A DNA stretch of 64,000 nt, taken from positions 13,890 through 77,889 of the forward strand of contig JAKCWW010000853.1 in assembly GCA_026260175.1 (NCBI GenBank), in the 5' to 3' direction. Both the position numbers and the translations under genes were made by a program. Below, piece after piece: positions 23,610 through 34,864 of this stretch. Numbering within the stretch: the stretch's first letter is position 1; every line of letters begins with the position of its first letter. This DNA is from Reticulitermes lucifugus. Taxonomy: Eukaryota; Arthropoda; Insecta; Blattodea; Rhinotermitidae. The notes below the pieces were generated by a model, which did not search any database, was not told the origin of the DNA, and saw only the letters and a list, made by a program, of their open reading frames with translations.

Positions 23610-23799
23610 CCCATGGTACATATTGATGCCACTGACATTTAAGTAGGTAAAGACTGCGCATTGATTCAATGTCTCGTGTGTCGTATTTGAAACATGTTTT
23701 GGAGTTGGTGTCTTAATGTCATCTTACATTTTCTTATTCTACTACTGTTACTGCTACTCATGTTCATTAGCTCCGTCGATCAGATTGCTTAGCGGGAGA

Positions 23800-23875
23800 C
23801 TAATTGTTGCTCAGCTGACCAAGAATTCCCCGCCTTGTATGGAACCAGAAGATTCATTGTAGTGTTCAGAAAAGC
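23800..23875 (-). mobile_element. tiny LINE 3'-end fragment
   Basis: Minus-strand translation across about 23850-23868 gives NTTMNLLVP, the terminal peptide of the LINE at 18160-18830, followed by a diverged 3' untranslated part. Confidence 0.5.
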
Positions 23876-24076
23876 AGGCTGTTGGTCGTTATAAGCATTT
23901 AAATAAAGAACGCGTAATAGTGTGTGACTGTGCCGTAGTTGAACTGACAGTCCTTCGACTTTTGAGAACCGCTTCGTTTACGACAGTATCTGATGAACTA
24001 AAAAATTCCTGATGTTTCAGTTTTTCCACAACATTTGAATACTATAAATAACTTTAAGGATAAGTGTAAATCATTC

Positions 24077-24420
24077 GTGGGCCGCGAAAGCGTAGTTGGT
24101 ATAGCGACTCGCTGCGGGATGAAAGGTTTGGGGTTCGAACCCGGTGGGTGCAAGAGGTTTTTTCATGGGATGGACGGTTCGGGGTTCGAAGTCGGGTGGT
24201 TTCAAGAGACGTCCTTTTCTCCACACCCATTGAGACCGGCCCTGGGGCCCACCCAGCCTCCTGTACAGTGGGTATCGAGTCTCGTTCCCGGGCGTAAAGC
24301 GTCTGGGTCTTGGCGTTGACCACACATTCCCATCTAGCGCCGAGGTTAAGCGAAGAGTAGAGCTATACCTCTACTCCCCTTCCGATGACATGTTATGGAG
24401 AGACTTTTATCTTTACCTTT
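24077..24420 (+). mobile_element. SINE family S1 with duplicated B-box region
   Basis: It resembles 23322-23609 but about 50 bases longer. After the first B-box (GGGGTTCGAACCCGG, near 24130) a second one (CGGGGTTCGAAGTCGGG, near 24180) follows before the CCTGGGGCCCACCCAGCCTCC block. The GGATGGACGG/GGATGAAAGG flanks of the two boxes are similar, pointing to an internal duplication of the head or a template switch. It ends CTTTACCTTTA. No clean target duplication found. Confidence 0.9.
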
Positions 24421-24534
24421 ATTCACCATTCACCTTGCGTCCGAACGGTTTGTTGCTACCCAATCAGAAAATCTGAAGTGCGACATAAGTGTTCACGTAT
24501 TTATAAGACTTTTAGTAGTTATTATTAAAAACCT

Positions 24535-24700
24535 ACTCCCTGGAGTAGAGTCCTTCTTGAGAAGGCAGTAGTTCCTCTGTTAGTCGAGAAGTACCATTTT
24601 ATGGAATCCAAATGTTCTTTACCGTGTTAACAATATGTCTCTAGACTAATTGCCGCTGTCTAGAGCCAGATGAATCCAGTTCACGCGATCTTATGCTCTG
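24535..24700 (-). mobile_element. LINE 3' untranslated end
   Basis: It shares GAGTCCTTCTTGAGAAG and the TAGTCGAGAAG..ATTTTATGGAA block with the 3' ends at 18190-18235, 52325-52400 and 53630-53700. Almost no coding sequence remains. Confidence 0.55.
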
Positions 24701-24704
24701 ATTG

Positions 24705-26340
24705 AAGTTTAAGTTGACCTTTGTTACTAACTATAAACAGAAGGACTGCCTGAAATAGAACATTGGTGCAGTGTTTAGGGTAAAAATGAAACTTTGTAAT
24801 CGATCTTTCTTGCGCGTTATCGGGTTAAAGACAATCCTCTTTTTCCAGCAAGCAGAGAAGAAACGAGAAGAGGCAGAGTTTCGTCTTAGCAAGTTCTGTA
24901 TGTGTGTACAAACAGGGTTGAGGCGAGGCCTGTCTCTCCTTCCACTCTTATGTTGGAACAACTGTGCTTTTAATTCCCTCCATGCTCTGCTTCGTGTGAT
25001 TTGCAGGGGGTTGGAGGTGTTTTCATTCTTCTTGGCCTCCTAAAAGCTTAGCTATTGTGCTTCCTCCCTGCTCAACAGTTTTCTTATCAGGTCCTCCCTT
25101 GACTTGCCGCTCTTATTTCTCTTATACTTGCCCCTAGTCTTTATTTTATACTTCAAGAGATTCTTATCGGTCTACTGAAACTTGCTAAATGTCTCTCAAC
25201 CCCTCTGAATAGTGCACGCTGCAGAATCTCTTCCTCCTCTCGTGTCTCGAATACTGGAATAATCAAGAGGGAGAGGAGATGAAGTGAAGTGTCATCCAAA
25301 GTGTTCTTGTGTATCCAGCAAACACATTGGTGATAGAAGCTGCCTTTCATCAATCTCATATGCATACATTTTAATCAGATTAAAGTAGGCTTGTTTAAAC
25401 AAAGGGTATTATAGTTAATTTCAAAGAACCTATGATAACGAGCTTTAAAAGCCGGGGTATTTAAATGAGTAAAATTACTGAAAATGAGCTAGAACGGGTA
25501 TGTCCGCCAACATCTGAACTTCTGCTCTGCTGTCTCCGCTAAGTAGCTGCATTTTTCTCCCTGAAGTAGATCTGTAATGATGCGATGCTGACCACTCACC
25601 TCATCTACAACCGAGATTGAGAATGCATAGGTCTTTGCATCCATGGTTTGGTGCTTAGGCGTATGTTTGCGATCGAACGGACACATTGTGTGCTTTAAGA
25701 CAACCCTGACTGTACTGGTTTACAACGTGCATTTTATGGGTGTGTCCAGACGTCTAGGGCACGCATTGCCAATGAGTTTGTATTCAGAACTGGGGCCTTA
25801 TGGGTCGCATAATGTGTATGCGCTGTTGTGGGTACCTGTAGTGATGGGGTTAGCGATATTACGGGCATATTAGCAGAATGGCAATGAAGGAGCTGGAGAA
25901 CAGCTGTGGAGTGGAGATGCTGCATCCAAATACGACTTGCGATATCGTGCGTTAACTAAACTCCTTTCCCGTACTCCTGAACTCATCTCCAAACTCTGGT
26001 GCGTAGATCACAATTTTGCATTGGAATTCTGAAGTTGTTGTAACGCAAAGATTGCAACTAAAACCTATCTCGACATGAACAAGTTAGGAATTGTGTATTA
26101 TTTTTATTTATCTAGAGATACTTTCTCTGCTGTATAGGTTACGTAGTGTGGACTGTAAGAATAATTATGGATGGTCCATTTGTCAAACGCTAAAGAATCA
26201 GCAGGGTCCTGTGTTCAAGTACTATCCCAGGGTTTGCTTAGAGAGACTGAGAAAGTGGCTGACTTCTGAGCACAGGATCCAACCCTACCATATGCGAAAC
26301 AGGAATTCCCATTCGCAGTTTTATTTTGTTTTTTTAGTAA
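24705..26340. other. little recognised
   Basis: No gene. A degenerate repeat may lie at 26150-26290 (frame PRVCLERLRKW), in the style of insect SINE-like sequence. I cannot support it further. Confidence 0.35.
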
Positions 26341-26345
26341 TGTAT

Positions 26346-26469
26346 AGCATTATTTATATAATATAATATAATACGTTATATTATTTATATAATATATATA
26401 ATTGATACGCTGAGCAGTTGATCCTAGCACTAATTTTCGAAGTGCCTATATATATATATATATATATAT
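26346..26469. repeat. AT-rich low-complexity and (TA)n
   Basis: An ATAATAT-rich tract at 26346-26403 and a pure (TA)n at about 26447-26469. Confidence 0.85.
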
Positions 26470-26839
26470 GCTACTATCGCATGGTTAATGAATTCAGTTT
26501 GACATTGAACGCCGTGTTTTATTTTGACTTCTGAATGTGCAATTTAAGATCCGATTCTGCAGCAGATTATGCCCGTAATGCTCTTCTCGTGTTAACAATG
26601 ATAACAGAAGGACTTTTCATCAATCCTTAGTAATTCGCTCCTCCCAGGCAATTCCAGTGGCAGCGCAAGTGCTTTATCGCCTGATGTTTTCAGTTCGATT
26701 TTTCGTTGTGACCGTAAATTTTAACTAATTAAATTAATTTATTTTCACAGGGCTTAATCCTCTGATAACGAGTGTTTCAGTTGTGAAAATTGTTTGTTAT
26801 TTAAATACATGAAATATATATAAGCAAAGATACTTCTTA

Positions 26840-27075
26840 TGAGTTCGTTGTTCTGGGACTAGCCTACTGTGTCGCTGGATGATCGGATCCCAACATTTCG
26901 AGGCACCATAGTGTCGTCATCTTCAAGATTTAAACGTCCAAGAAAGATCGGATATTTCTACCTTTGAAGATGGGTATGTTACGTTATCTCGACACATCAG
27001 TCCAATGAAGCAGCGGCATATTCCAGGAGAACGAAATCCTCAGCCACACCGCTGAGAAAATCTCAAAACTTGCGT
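26840..27075. mobile_element. diverged palindromic foldback element K
   Basis: The left arm (GTTCGTTGTTCTGGGACTAG ... CAACATTTCGAGGC ... GTCATCTTCAAG) is approximately reverse-complementary to the right arm (TTTGAAGATGGGTATG ... CGACACATCAG ... CCAGGAGAACG). The minus strand of the left arm reads CTTGAAGATG-spacer-CGAAATGTTG, a decayed version of the shared core. It is an old copy. Confidence 0.5.
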
Positions 27076-27079
27076 AACA

Positions 27080-27600
27080 TGTTTCTTGTTTTGAGGTGAA
27101 AATCACTTTTAATTTGTCCTGCTATAGGGAAATTATGCCAGTTTTTATTAAAATATTAACTATGCAAGTGCATTACATGCAGACGTGGACCGTCACCTAA
27201 ATTTAGCGTCGGTTTGTGTAATGAATTTTAATGCATCCCAGGGAGTGCTGTGAACGACATGGCAGAGTTCAGTCGCTCGGGGCAGTGATGTTATTATGCT
27301 GTCAATGTCGTACATAAATTCCAGCTTTTCCCGTATACCTTCACTACCAATTCATGGTATCAGTGGACTACGGTTACTTTAATTTGTTATGGTTGGCTCT
27401 TGCACTTCTTGGTACAGTAAAGGATAACACTTTAAGATATTTATGAATTATATTATATGCAGCTTAATAGTGCTACGCTTCTTATTAAATAATCCTACTT
27501 TACTACTTTCATTTTCTTTATTATTATACTTGTACGTGATTTGTAGTACAGTCGTATTTATCCATTTGCGTGCTTCGTATGCAAGACTGTATTTTGAAGG
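27080..27600. other. nothing recognised
   Basis: No gene or repeat seen. Confidence 0.35.
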
Positions 27601-27604
27601 CTGT

Positions 27605-27835
27605 TAGAATCGATGAATATTCAAGTCTTCTGGGATGTTGCACCATGTCATCCGGTAACGACAAGTTACCACGTAGTCACTGTCGTTTCGGAGGATCGTT
27701 GTGTTTCATCTTCAGGGTCAAGCACTCCAGTAAGACTACTCTTCTTGGACTGCTTGACACTGAAGATGAGGGAACCACGATTCTTCGAAACGCATGTGAC
27801 TGAATAGTTACAGGCGTTTCGAAAGACACTGTCTA
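27605..27835 (+). mobile_element. foldback element of the WDVTPCRL type
   Basis: Reads MNIQVFWDVAPCHPVTTSYH from 27613, then GTCGTTTCGGAGGATCGTTG and TCATCTTCAGGGTC. After a spacer comes the complementary CTGAAGATGAGGGAACCACG and TTCGAAACGCATGTGAC. It is the same family as 12870-13012 and 59625-59775. The inverted copies lie around a centre at about 27740. Confidence 0.65.
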
Positions 27836-27977
27836 ACATCCTATAAGACTTACAGCTTTAGCGGCACTTTTATGAGAATCTCAAATCTCGCATTGATGTT
27901 GGTGCCTTGCGCTGAAATCTGTCGGTGTTGTTTTTGTGTATCGTACAAGTAAGAGACCTACACACTTTAGGTTAGGC

Positions 27978-28282
27978 ATCCCGTTCTGTTATATAAAGAT
28001 CCATTACCGTCGAGACTACTATTTAGTAACGTTCTTTGTTAGTTTTTATTATTTGACAACATGTTTCGATCAAACCTTAATCATCTTCAGGCCCTTACCA
28101 AAATTAAAAAATTGCAGATATGAAATTTCAGTTGTATATCTGCACTTTTTAGTTTTGATAAGGCCCTGAAGATAGTCGTGGTTTGATCAAAACATGTTGC
28201 CAAATAATGAAAACTAACAAAGAACCTTACTCAATAGTTGTGCCGACGGTAATGGGTCTTTATAAAGGACCTACGTTATGCG
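27978..28282. mobile_element. palindromic foldback element B
   Basis: Arms of about 140 bases meet near 28130. Outer blocks TTATATAAAGATCCATTACC and GGTAATGGGTCTTTATAA are complementary, then TTCTTTGTTAGTTTT.ATTAT pairs with ATAAT.AAAACTAACAAAGAA. Each arm carries GGCC(C)TGAAGAT-hairpin-(G/A)AAACATGTTG, the core shared with the other palindromic elements. A weak direct repeat (GACCTAC at 27955 and 28269) could be a target duplication. No coding capacity. Confidence 0.75.
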
Positions 28283-28429
28283 AAACTTGAGTTTAATAAA
28301 ACCTTCTTTATACGGATGTCGGTAGGTCACAAACTATTCACGTCATTCAAGATGAATTAACTTAAAGGAATTGTTTCTTGATGTGGTAAATATTTAACGA
28401 TATATAAGAAATTTTTTCTTTTCCAAAAC

Positions 28430-28610
28430 GTTCAGCCCGGCTCTGGGGCCTACCCAGCGTCCTATTAAATGGGTACGGGGTTATTATCCGGGGGCAAGGC
28501 AGCCGGGGCGTGAAGTTAATCACGTCCATCTAGTGCCGAGGTTAAGAATGAGTGCAGTTATACTTTTACTTTCCCTATATGCCTTTATGACGTATGCAGC
28601 GAAAACTTTA
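28430..28610 (+). mobile_element. SINE family S1, 5'-truncated
   Basis: Begins in the body (CCCGGCTCTGGGGCCTACCC), has AAATGGGTACGGGG, GAAGTTAATCACG and CTAGTGCCGAGGTTAAG, and ends near an ACTTTATATG tail. The tRNA-like head is missing. Confidence 0.85.
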
Positions 28611-28856
28611 TATGTGGAAAAATAATTGTGAGTGAATAGTGGGAATACATTTTTCTCTCTTGTGTTTTAGTGACCACTACGGTTCTTCGCTCGGGTTTGT
28701 CTGCGCATAAACTGTGTTGAAGCAGTGATACATTACAACTCAGTAACGTATTGATTACTTAGTGCTTGGCTTACAAATCCATACTTATTTTTATTATGTC
28801 TCTCAATAACAGTCACTTTAGTCGGCAGTGTGAAGAGACTTAGGTATTACTGTTTT

Positions 28857-29130
28857 TTACTTTTTGTTCACCGTGCATTATGGTATTAAAATTCACTTAG
28901 CAACCAACAACTGCACTATTGAATTAAAATATCACTTAAAGTTACCCTACATATGTTTCGGTCATTTAATTAATTAATTAAACAACAAAAAAGTGGATAG
29001 CGCACAGTGAAGTGAAAACATAAAGATATAGATACCCCTGATGATGGTCATATAATGACCGAAACATATGTAGGGTAACTTTAAGTGATATTTTAATTCA
29101 ATAGTGCAGTTGTTGGTTGTTAAGTGAATT
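28857..29130. mobile_element. young palindromic element C with 17-bp target duplication
   Basis: The left arm 28889-28965 and right arm 29055-29130 are reverse complements with a single mismatch that I can find. TTAGGTATTACTGTTTT occurs exactly at 28840-28856 and 29131-29147, so it is a 17-bp target-site duplication. About 32 bases (28857-28888, containing ACCGTGCATT) lie inside the duplication but outside the palindrome, forming an asymmetric tail. The right arm has an intact CTGATGA-hairpin-GAAACATATGT core. In the left arm an ATTA-repeat tract replaces the core's inner half. No protein is encoded. Near-identical arms plus an intact duplication indicate recent insertion. Confidence 0.9.
29033..29077 (+). 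ncRNA. hammerhead-ribozyme-like motif (candidate)
   Basis: TACCC (29033-29037) can pair with GGGTA (29073-29077) as helix I. CTGATGA follows at 29038-29044. After one extra T, GGTCAT/ATGACC forms a perfect 6-bp helix II with loop ATA. GAAAC comes next (29061-29065), then a minimal ACA-TA-TGT helix III, and an A at the position of the cleavage-site nucleotide. This is the type I hammerhead order. The deviation is one unpaired T between CTGATGA and helix II, so catalysis is not assured. Confidence 0.45.
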
Positions 29131-29427
29131 TTAGGTATTACTGTTTTAATACACGCTGAATGGAGTCATGTTTCACACAAATGTAACAGGTGTCAATCAG
29201 ATAACGTCTTTAATGCGCTACTTTGATTATGGTATTGTATGTGCACAATGTTGTACGACAAGTTTGTGAGGAAGTCGAGAAATTTAACTTCCGTTTCAGC
29301 AAAAGGAAATCGTACGTTGATGCTGTATGCATGCATTACTGAATACATGCCGTAGTAAAGTACGTGTTCTCATTCGTCAGCATCCCCACCGCGTGTAGAT
29401 CAGTGTTGTGTCGGTAAAGCCATCCCT

Positions 29428-29685
29428 GTTCATGCCATGAAGGGCATATAGGGGAGTGGAGACATAGCGACACTTATTTTTAACCTCGGCAATGGATGGA
29501 GTTGAGTGGTCAGCTTCACGGCCCGACCTCTTTACCCCTGATGCTCATCGGGTGGGATGCTGGGTCCGGTTTAGACGCTTAGGAGAAGAGAAGCATGTCT
29601 TGCCCCTGTCGGGAATCGAACCACATTTCACCAGACGTCCAGCCGGCGCCCTAGTCCCTATGCCGACAGAGCTATCCCAGCTTCC
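29428..29685 (-). mobile_element. SINE family S1, near full-length
   Basis: On the minus strand: head with CTGGGATAGCTCTGTCGGCAT, B-box GGTTCGATTCCC, body with GCATCCCACCCGATGAGCAT, GCCGAGGTTAAAAATAAG and CATGAA. The tail is decayed. Older than the 23322 copy. Confidence 0.8.
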
Positions 29686-29689
29686 TCTG

Positions 29690-32175
29690 TTGTGGCATTT
29701 GAATAAGCTTTTTTGTTTTGAAACTTTGTTAGTGTCAATGAGCAAGTTGGCTCAAACTGCAGCGCTTCTGCTTTGTATCTTGGGGGACCTCGGCTTGATT
29801 CTGTGTTGGAACACCAGCTACACTGTCTGAAAGGTTTCCTGATTTTCGTTAGTCCTTTAAGACAAATGCGAGTACTTCTGTATTTAATTTTTTGTTTAAT
29901 CCTTCCATTCGTCGTGTAATCATGAATAAAAATTGCATTCACGCAGAAAGCTTTTGGTGACACGAAACAAACGTGACTAAAGCAATTGGAAACCACTTAC
30001 GTTCTTCGGATAACACGTTACAATAATGAGAAATTTGAGCTATCATGAGTTGGCTTTTGAGGCGGTATTTGGTTGTTTCTGTGACGATCTTACCTTGTTA
30101 GTATGTTGTTTGTGTTGTAATTGCTGTTCCTTATTAGTATTCAGCCACGCAGAACACATATGTGGGTCGACAGTATCTTGGAAACTGCACATACAAGCGT
30201 GTTGTTTCTTCAAATGATAGTCTTCTGGATTATAAGGCGCTTCTGACGTTCCTCCGAAACGTCGGAAGAAACACTAGCCGAAAAATCCTGAAAACCCATA
30301 GGTCGTTTTTGGGCACAGTAATTTAAAATGACGTCACTGACATGGCGTATATTTTCATTCATTCTCAGAAAAACGTTTCCTGAAATGTTATAAAACTCAT
30401 CAAACTGAAACGAAGTAAAGTAATTCTTGCTCTCTTTGTCAAATATTCAACCTCCGGAATCAGAAAGAAACGCAAACGTAGACGAATTTGACCCGGAACT
30501 AAATAGTAGTTCAGTGAAACGTTTAGATAATCGGATGTGAATTTTTCCTTCTGTGTGCGGAAACTCTGACGGGGGGTTTTATGTCAGAATATTCGGAGAA
30601 TCAATCAATTCGTCTGCGTTTCTGTTATCCTTTGGTTTTCACAACGAACCACAAACAAATTAAGAGAGCTGTGTAAATACTGCTGTGTTTGTGTTTAAGT
30701 AATTGTGTTTAATGTGGATGAACGTTTCTGTATAACAAACGGTCGCTGTGATTCGTCGAATAGGGAACAGTAATCCTTGAATAACGAGGGAAACGTTTTG
30801 GAGGAGGCCTGGATAAAGGAGGTATGTAGGTTGTTATGACATACAGCCGAGTGCAGCAAATCATGACTGATTCTTGGTTTATTTAATGAGGCTGTTTCGT
30901 CTGCACAGGTTATATGGCGTCGAGTTTGATGAGGTCGTGAATGTTTGGTAGGCATGGACCTGTCAGGAGGCAGTTGTGTTTTGTTTCCCCGCATTCACTG
31001 GCGATAGTGACGAACGTGACGAAAATACGCAGTACAGGAATGCCACTGCAGCCAAGATTCGAACCAGGTACTGCCCGGATATAAGTCCAGAGTGTTTTGC
31101 TACGTACAGGAGACATCAGAACGGAACGTCGTCCCTTATACTAAATATTCAAGAGGACACGGCTTCGATTCTGCATCCGAGTCCGATTATCTTACCTGAG
31201 ATTTTCCTCAGTGCGTCCACTCAAATGTTGTTATAGTACCGTGAAATAGTCAGCGCCTCTGTCTTCCACGTCATTTGCAATTCAGCATTCACAGTCACGT
31301 TCTTGTTCGACATTATACCGTTGTAGCCTGCCTATGAAACTGTGAAGGCGTCGTTAGAATAGCACTAATAGAAACAAGAGGGATTATGTTGAAGTTAGGT
31401 GAAGAGTAATTTCCGGAAATCTTCCCGTCTTCTTGCAAAAATGCCGAAGATCAGAGTGTAAAACCAATAAGCTGTCAGTTGTTATGTCTAGTTGAGAAAA
31501 GCGGTCTCTTGCTTTGAAGAAAGAATATAAATTTGAAGTTTTTGAAAATAAAGTCGTAGGAAAATATTCTTGCCTGACAAGGACGAAGTTAGTGTGCAGC
31601 TGAGGACAGTTTGTTCCAAGGACCTTAGTTATATCCTACCTGTAATTATTACGACAGTGAAATCGACGAGGATAAAATGAGATGGGTAGGGGAAAAATAA
31701 TGAAAGCATACAGATTTTTTTGTTCGGAAGCTCTTGACAATCTGCCTGTTGCAGGACTGTAGAGACGGGGGTAATATTAAGACAGATCTTATGGGATTAC
31801 TTTATGATAATGAGACAGGCGTATAACTGGTTGAGGATCGTGTCTATTGGTGGGCTTCGATATAAATAGTGCAGTACCTTCTAAGTTATGATACCAAGTA
31901 TTAGAAAAGAAACGTGGCATGATCTGATGAATATTTTATGACGTTTAAATTAATATTTAGTCCATATAAAATGGCGAGGAATACAGGCACTCTTGATGTC
32001 AGCTTCGTGTACCGAACCTTGTATTAAACATACATCTGCCTTATATAACAGTTTTAGGGCCCCGAGAAACAGCGGTGCCGTGGAAAAGTATAGATTTGCT
32101 CCTAACAAGTGGAAACTTTAACGTGGACTTGAGAAGGAAGGCAAAACAATTAAGGGAAAATAGTTGTCCTGAAGG
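29690..32175. other. mostly unrecognised
   Basis: No gene. 30225-30300 contains ACGTTCCTCCGAAACGTCGG, a likely scrap of a foldback element. 31020-31110 on the minus strand contains GGTTCGAATCTTGGC, possibly a B-box of a decayed SINE. Neither can be delimited. Confidence 0.35.
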
Positions 32176-32177
32176 CT

Positions 32178-32562
32178 ACTGTCTTTTGGGCTGTGACGCG
32201 ATGTAGTGTAGTATAAATATACCGACATTTCGGAGGAACTTGCTCCCTCCATCTAAAAGGATGGAAGATTAAGCTGCTTGTGAAGCCATGTTCTTTCTTC
32301 CTGTACATAGACTTTCTTCTGATTTTCCCGCATGGCTTAGACCTACTCTTTTACCCTGAGGATGGAGGCAGCACATTCCTACGAACCACTGATAAATTTC
32401 TACCAGACTACGCTGTGTCGCATATTAGGAGACGATGTTCTTCATATTCATCGGTTTGGACGTTTCGACCCTTGAAGTTTAGGCCACCACACTGTGTTGA
32501 AACGTCGGGCACCAATCACCCAGTAGTGAGGCGCCACATTCCAGAAGCACGGAGACCTCAGC
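32178..32562. mobile_element. composite foldback element G
   Basis: The outer arms (about 32178-32245, GTCTTTTGGGCTGTGACGCG ... CCGACATTTCGGAGG; and about 32490-32562, GAAACGTCGGGC ... GAGGCGCCACATTCCAGAAG) are approximate reverse complements. Between them lies sequence translating as LFYPEDGGSTFLRTTDKFLP (from about 32346). I recognise this as a frequent peptide of insect interspersed repeats, and it holds its own CCTGAGGATGG...CGAA block. It may be one element inserted in another. Confidence 0.55.
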
Positions 32563-32564
32563 TG

Positions 32565-33325
32565 ATACACCTTTACTAAGTAACTTACGTGTTGGTATTA
32601 CTGTACGCGCATTGAAGAACACTGAAACAGGGATTACATGCCAACAATTACACTTTTTATTAATTTCGGAATATTAGTTTTAACAGCACCAACAAAAAGG
32701 TTGTCTTTCGAACAGCAACCGATCTGTAGCACCCGATCACTCAATTGCTCGTTATTTTGTTCCGCAGTTGCGAGGTTCAGCAGTTGGTCATTTTAGTCAT
32801 TGCTGCTATGTTGGCATGTTAGTTGGAATATCCGGCAACTGCCAGTTAACTAAGTGTCCAAACTAGTGAAAGCCACTGATTAGTGACAGGTAAGGAGAAG
32901 GTATCGCCTATACTGTGTACTTAAGTACTAGTATTCTTTTGCAGTAGTATAGCTTTTTTGTGTCTGTGGCGAAGTTCTAACTAACAGCAGTGTGGTTAGT
33001 TGGTTAAGTAGTGCAACGTAGTTTTGTGTTTAGAAGAATGTAACTAAAAGCAGACCTTGTAAAGCTCACTCATGTTTTGGACAGCGTCCATCGTCTTGCG
33101 CTTTTCGTAACATACCTTCTCGAAAGCTGTTTCCGTGTGAGATTGGAAAGAGGGGAGGGGAAGACTTTATTCTGGTACTCCGACAGAGACTAATTCTTTC
33201 CAAAGAACCCAACAGGATGGGATGCCCCCCTTCACGCTGAAGACGAAAATGTGGCCAGTTTTTTGATGTGACGTAAGAAACGCAAGACGATGAACGATGT
33301 CCAAAACACAAGTCAGGCTTATTGC
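32565..33325. other. nothing recognised
   Basis: No gene or element identified. Confidence 0.35.
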
Positions 33326-33329
33326 AGTG

Positions 33330-33520
33330 TGCAATTATTAGAGTCTTGTAGGACATATAAGATATAGCATTTTCACTGCGCTGAAGAGTCGTGTTTTGCG
33401 GTCTTCTAAAATATGACACAGTCTGGCAGAGAGGTCGCAAGTTTCGGAAGGACGTAGTGTCTCCAGCTGTCAAACTACAGTACGGTGTAACGACGCGAAA
33501 GGCCACAGTCGAAATACACA
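33330..33520 (-). mobile_element. interspersed-repeat arm, low confidence
   Basis: The minus strand starting near 33505 reads VAFRVVTPYCSLTAGD, then a block with CTTCCGAAACTTGCG and AGACTGTGTCATATTTTAGAAG. This is comparable to the AVFRVVTPCSLV...NFYQTTRRNIPEDS repeat type I recall from cockroach predictions. The 151-residue open frame over it is therefore not a host gene. Confidence 0.4.
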
Positions 33521-33524
33521 TAGC

Positions 33525-34705
33525 TTGAGCATACTTCAGGTTGTCGCGGTTGTTCGTTGCTACCGACGTTTCACAGATTTTTCCTGTAGATTCAAACAGT
33601 TCTATCTCGGTAACCGTTCAGAATTAAACCATGTTTATATGAACTTCTTTTTCACAATGACGGATAGTGTCACTCTCAAAATATTGACCTTTCCTCCAGA
33701 ATCACTCTGTATATATAATATAAAAAGACAGGGTATATATTGCCTAATAAGTGTCTCTTTTGGATCTTAAGAAACAATAAAACCGAATGTTTCAGTGTAT
33801 CCGGTAATAAAAAGTGTTTAGCTTCCTAAAACAGGAGTGTATAGAGACCCTAATTTTGGCATCGTGAGGATAAGCATAGGCGGTGCTAAGGGGACTTGCT
33901 GAGTCTCTTCTTCGGTCTAGAAACCAACGTGGACATCATTAACATCATTTGACCGTTTTTCAGTGCTGAAGGTAAGCCTGGCAAGTCCAGTATCTTCATA
34001 CCGTGTCCGGTTTCAGCTGTGAGTTTTCTGGTAAATTCGAGGGATACAGTTAAATGGGATAGGAGTAATTAGGGACATAAATAAGACTCCAGTTGAACTT
34101 AACCATTGTTAATTTTATAATATATGTGTTCCTTCTTGGCTTCAGATTCATCCTGAACCTCTCCCTAGAACCCACATTATAGTGACCAGTGGCGAAGTTA
34201 GTAATTATTAGTGGTTCAAGTCGATGTCACGAGACCAGAATAGGCGTTGTTCAGTCGTGAGATGATGGCACGCTACCGCAACATTGAGGGGTGGCAGAAT
34301 TAGGTACAGTAGTCACATCTCCTTAGCTGCAAACCAGGTTTGACTAGAAGCTCATTCTTGCGGGCGGCTGAGGTGAGTTCCCTGGCTTCCAGGGTTCTGC
34401 CGGCTGCCGAAATCGAACAGGGCACGCTAGGGCACAGTGGCTGGTGGAACGATGTTAACTAATGACCAGAACTGAAAATGGTGGATACTGAGTTGATTCT
34501 GTTGCAAACCAGGCAGTGGTCGAGGCTGTGTCATAGTGCGGGGAGTGTCCTTTAGTACCGGCAGACGAGTAAGCCGCTGCAATACAACTGATATAGTGTC
34601 CCGTTAAGTCGTCGGTTGGGGCGGTGGGATGATTCGCTAAACTACAGGCCTAATTTTAGAAAAACAATTAAAAGTTAATTTTGAATTGTAAACAAAACGA
34701 AGTTC
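33525..34705. other. nothing recognised
   Basis: No gene seen. Confidence 0.35.
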
Positions 34706-34709
34706 GACG

Positions 34710-34862
34710 CCTGTCTTCTGAGATTAGATGCCGCGTAAAATGGTAGGTATATGTTGACGTTTCGGATGAACCTGTTGTTGCCATCTTTAGGGTTTGAAGA
34801 TGGAGAGAAGCAGTATGTTCCTCCGAAACCAGAATACTTGCGTGTCACATCCCAGAAGGGAG
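34710..34862. mobile_element. diverged foldback element H
   Basis: TGACGTTTCGGATGAACC and GTTCCTCCGAAACCAGAA flank a centre with CCATCTTTAGGG/TTTGAAGATGG. Outer parts (TCTTCTGAGAT; ATCCCAGAAGGG) are also roughly complementary. Old copy of the CTGAAGATGG...CCGAAACGT class. Confidence 0.5.
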
Positions 34863-34864
34863 TA

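Noticed and set aside
33066-33521. 151-codon minus-strand open frame, the longest in the window
   Set aside because: Part overlaps an interspersed-repeat arm and the rest has no motif.
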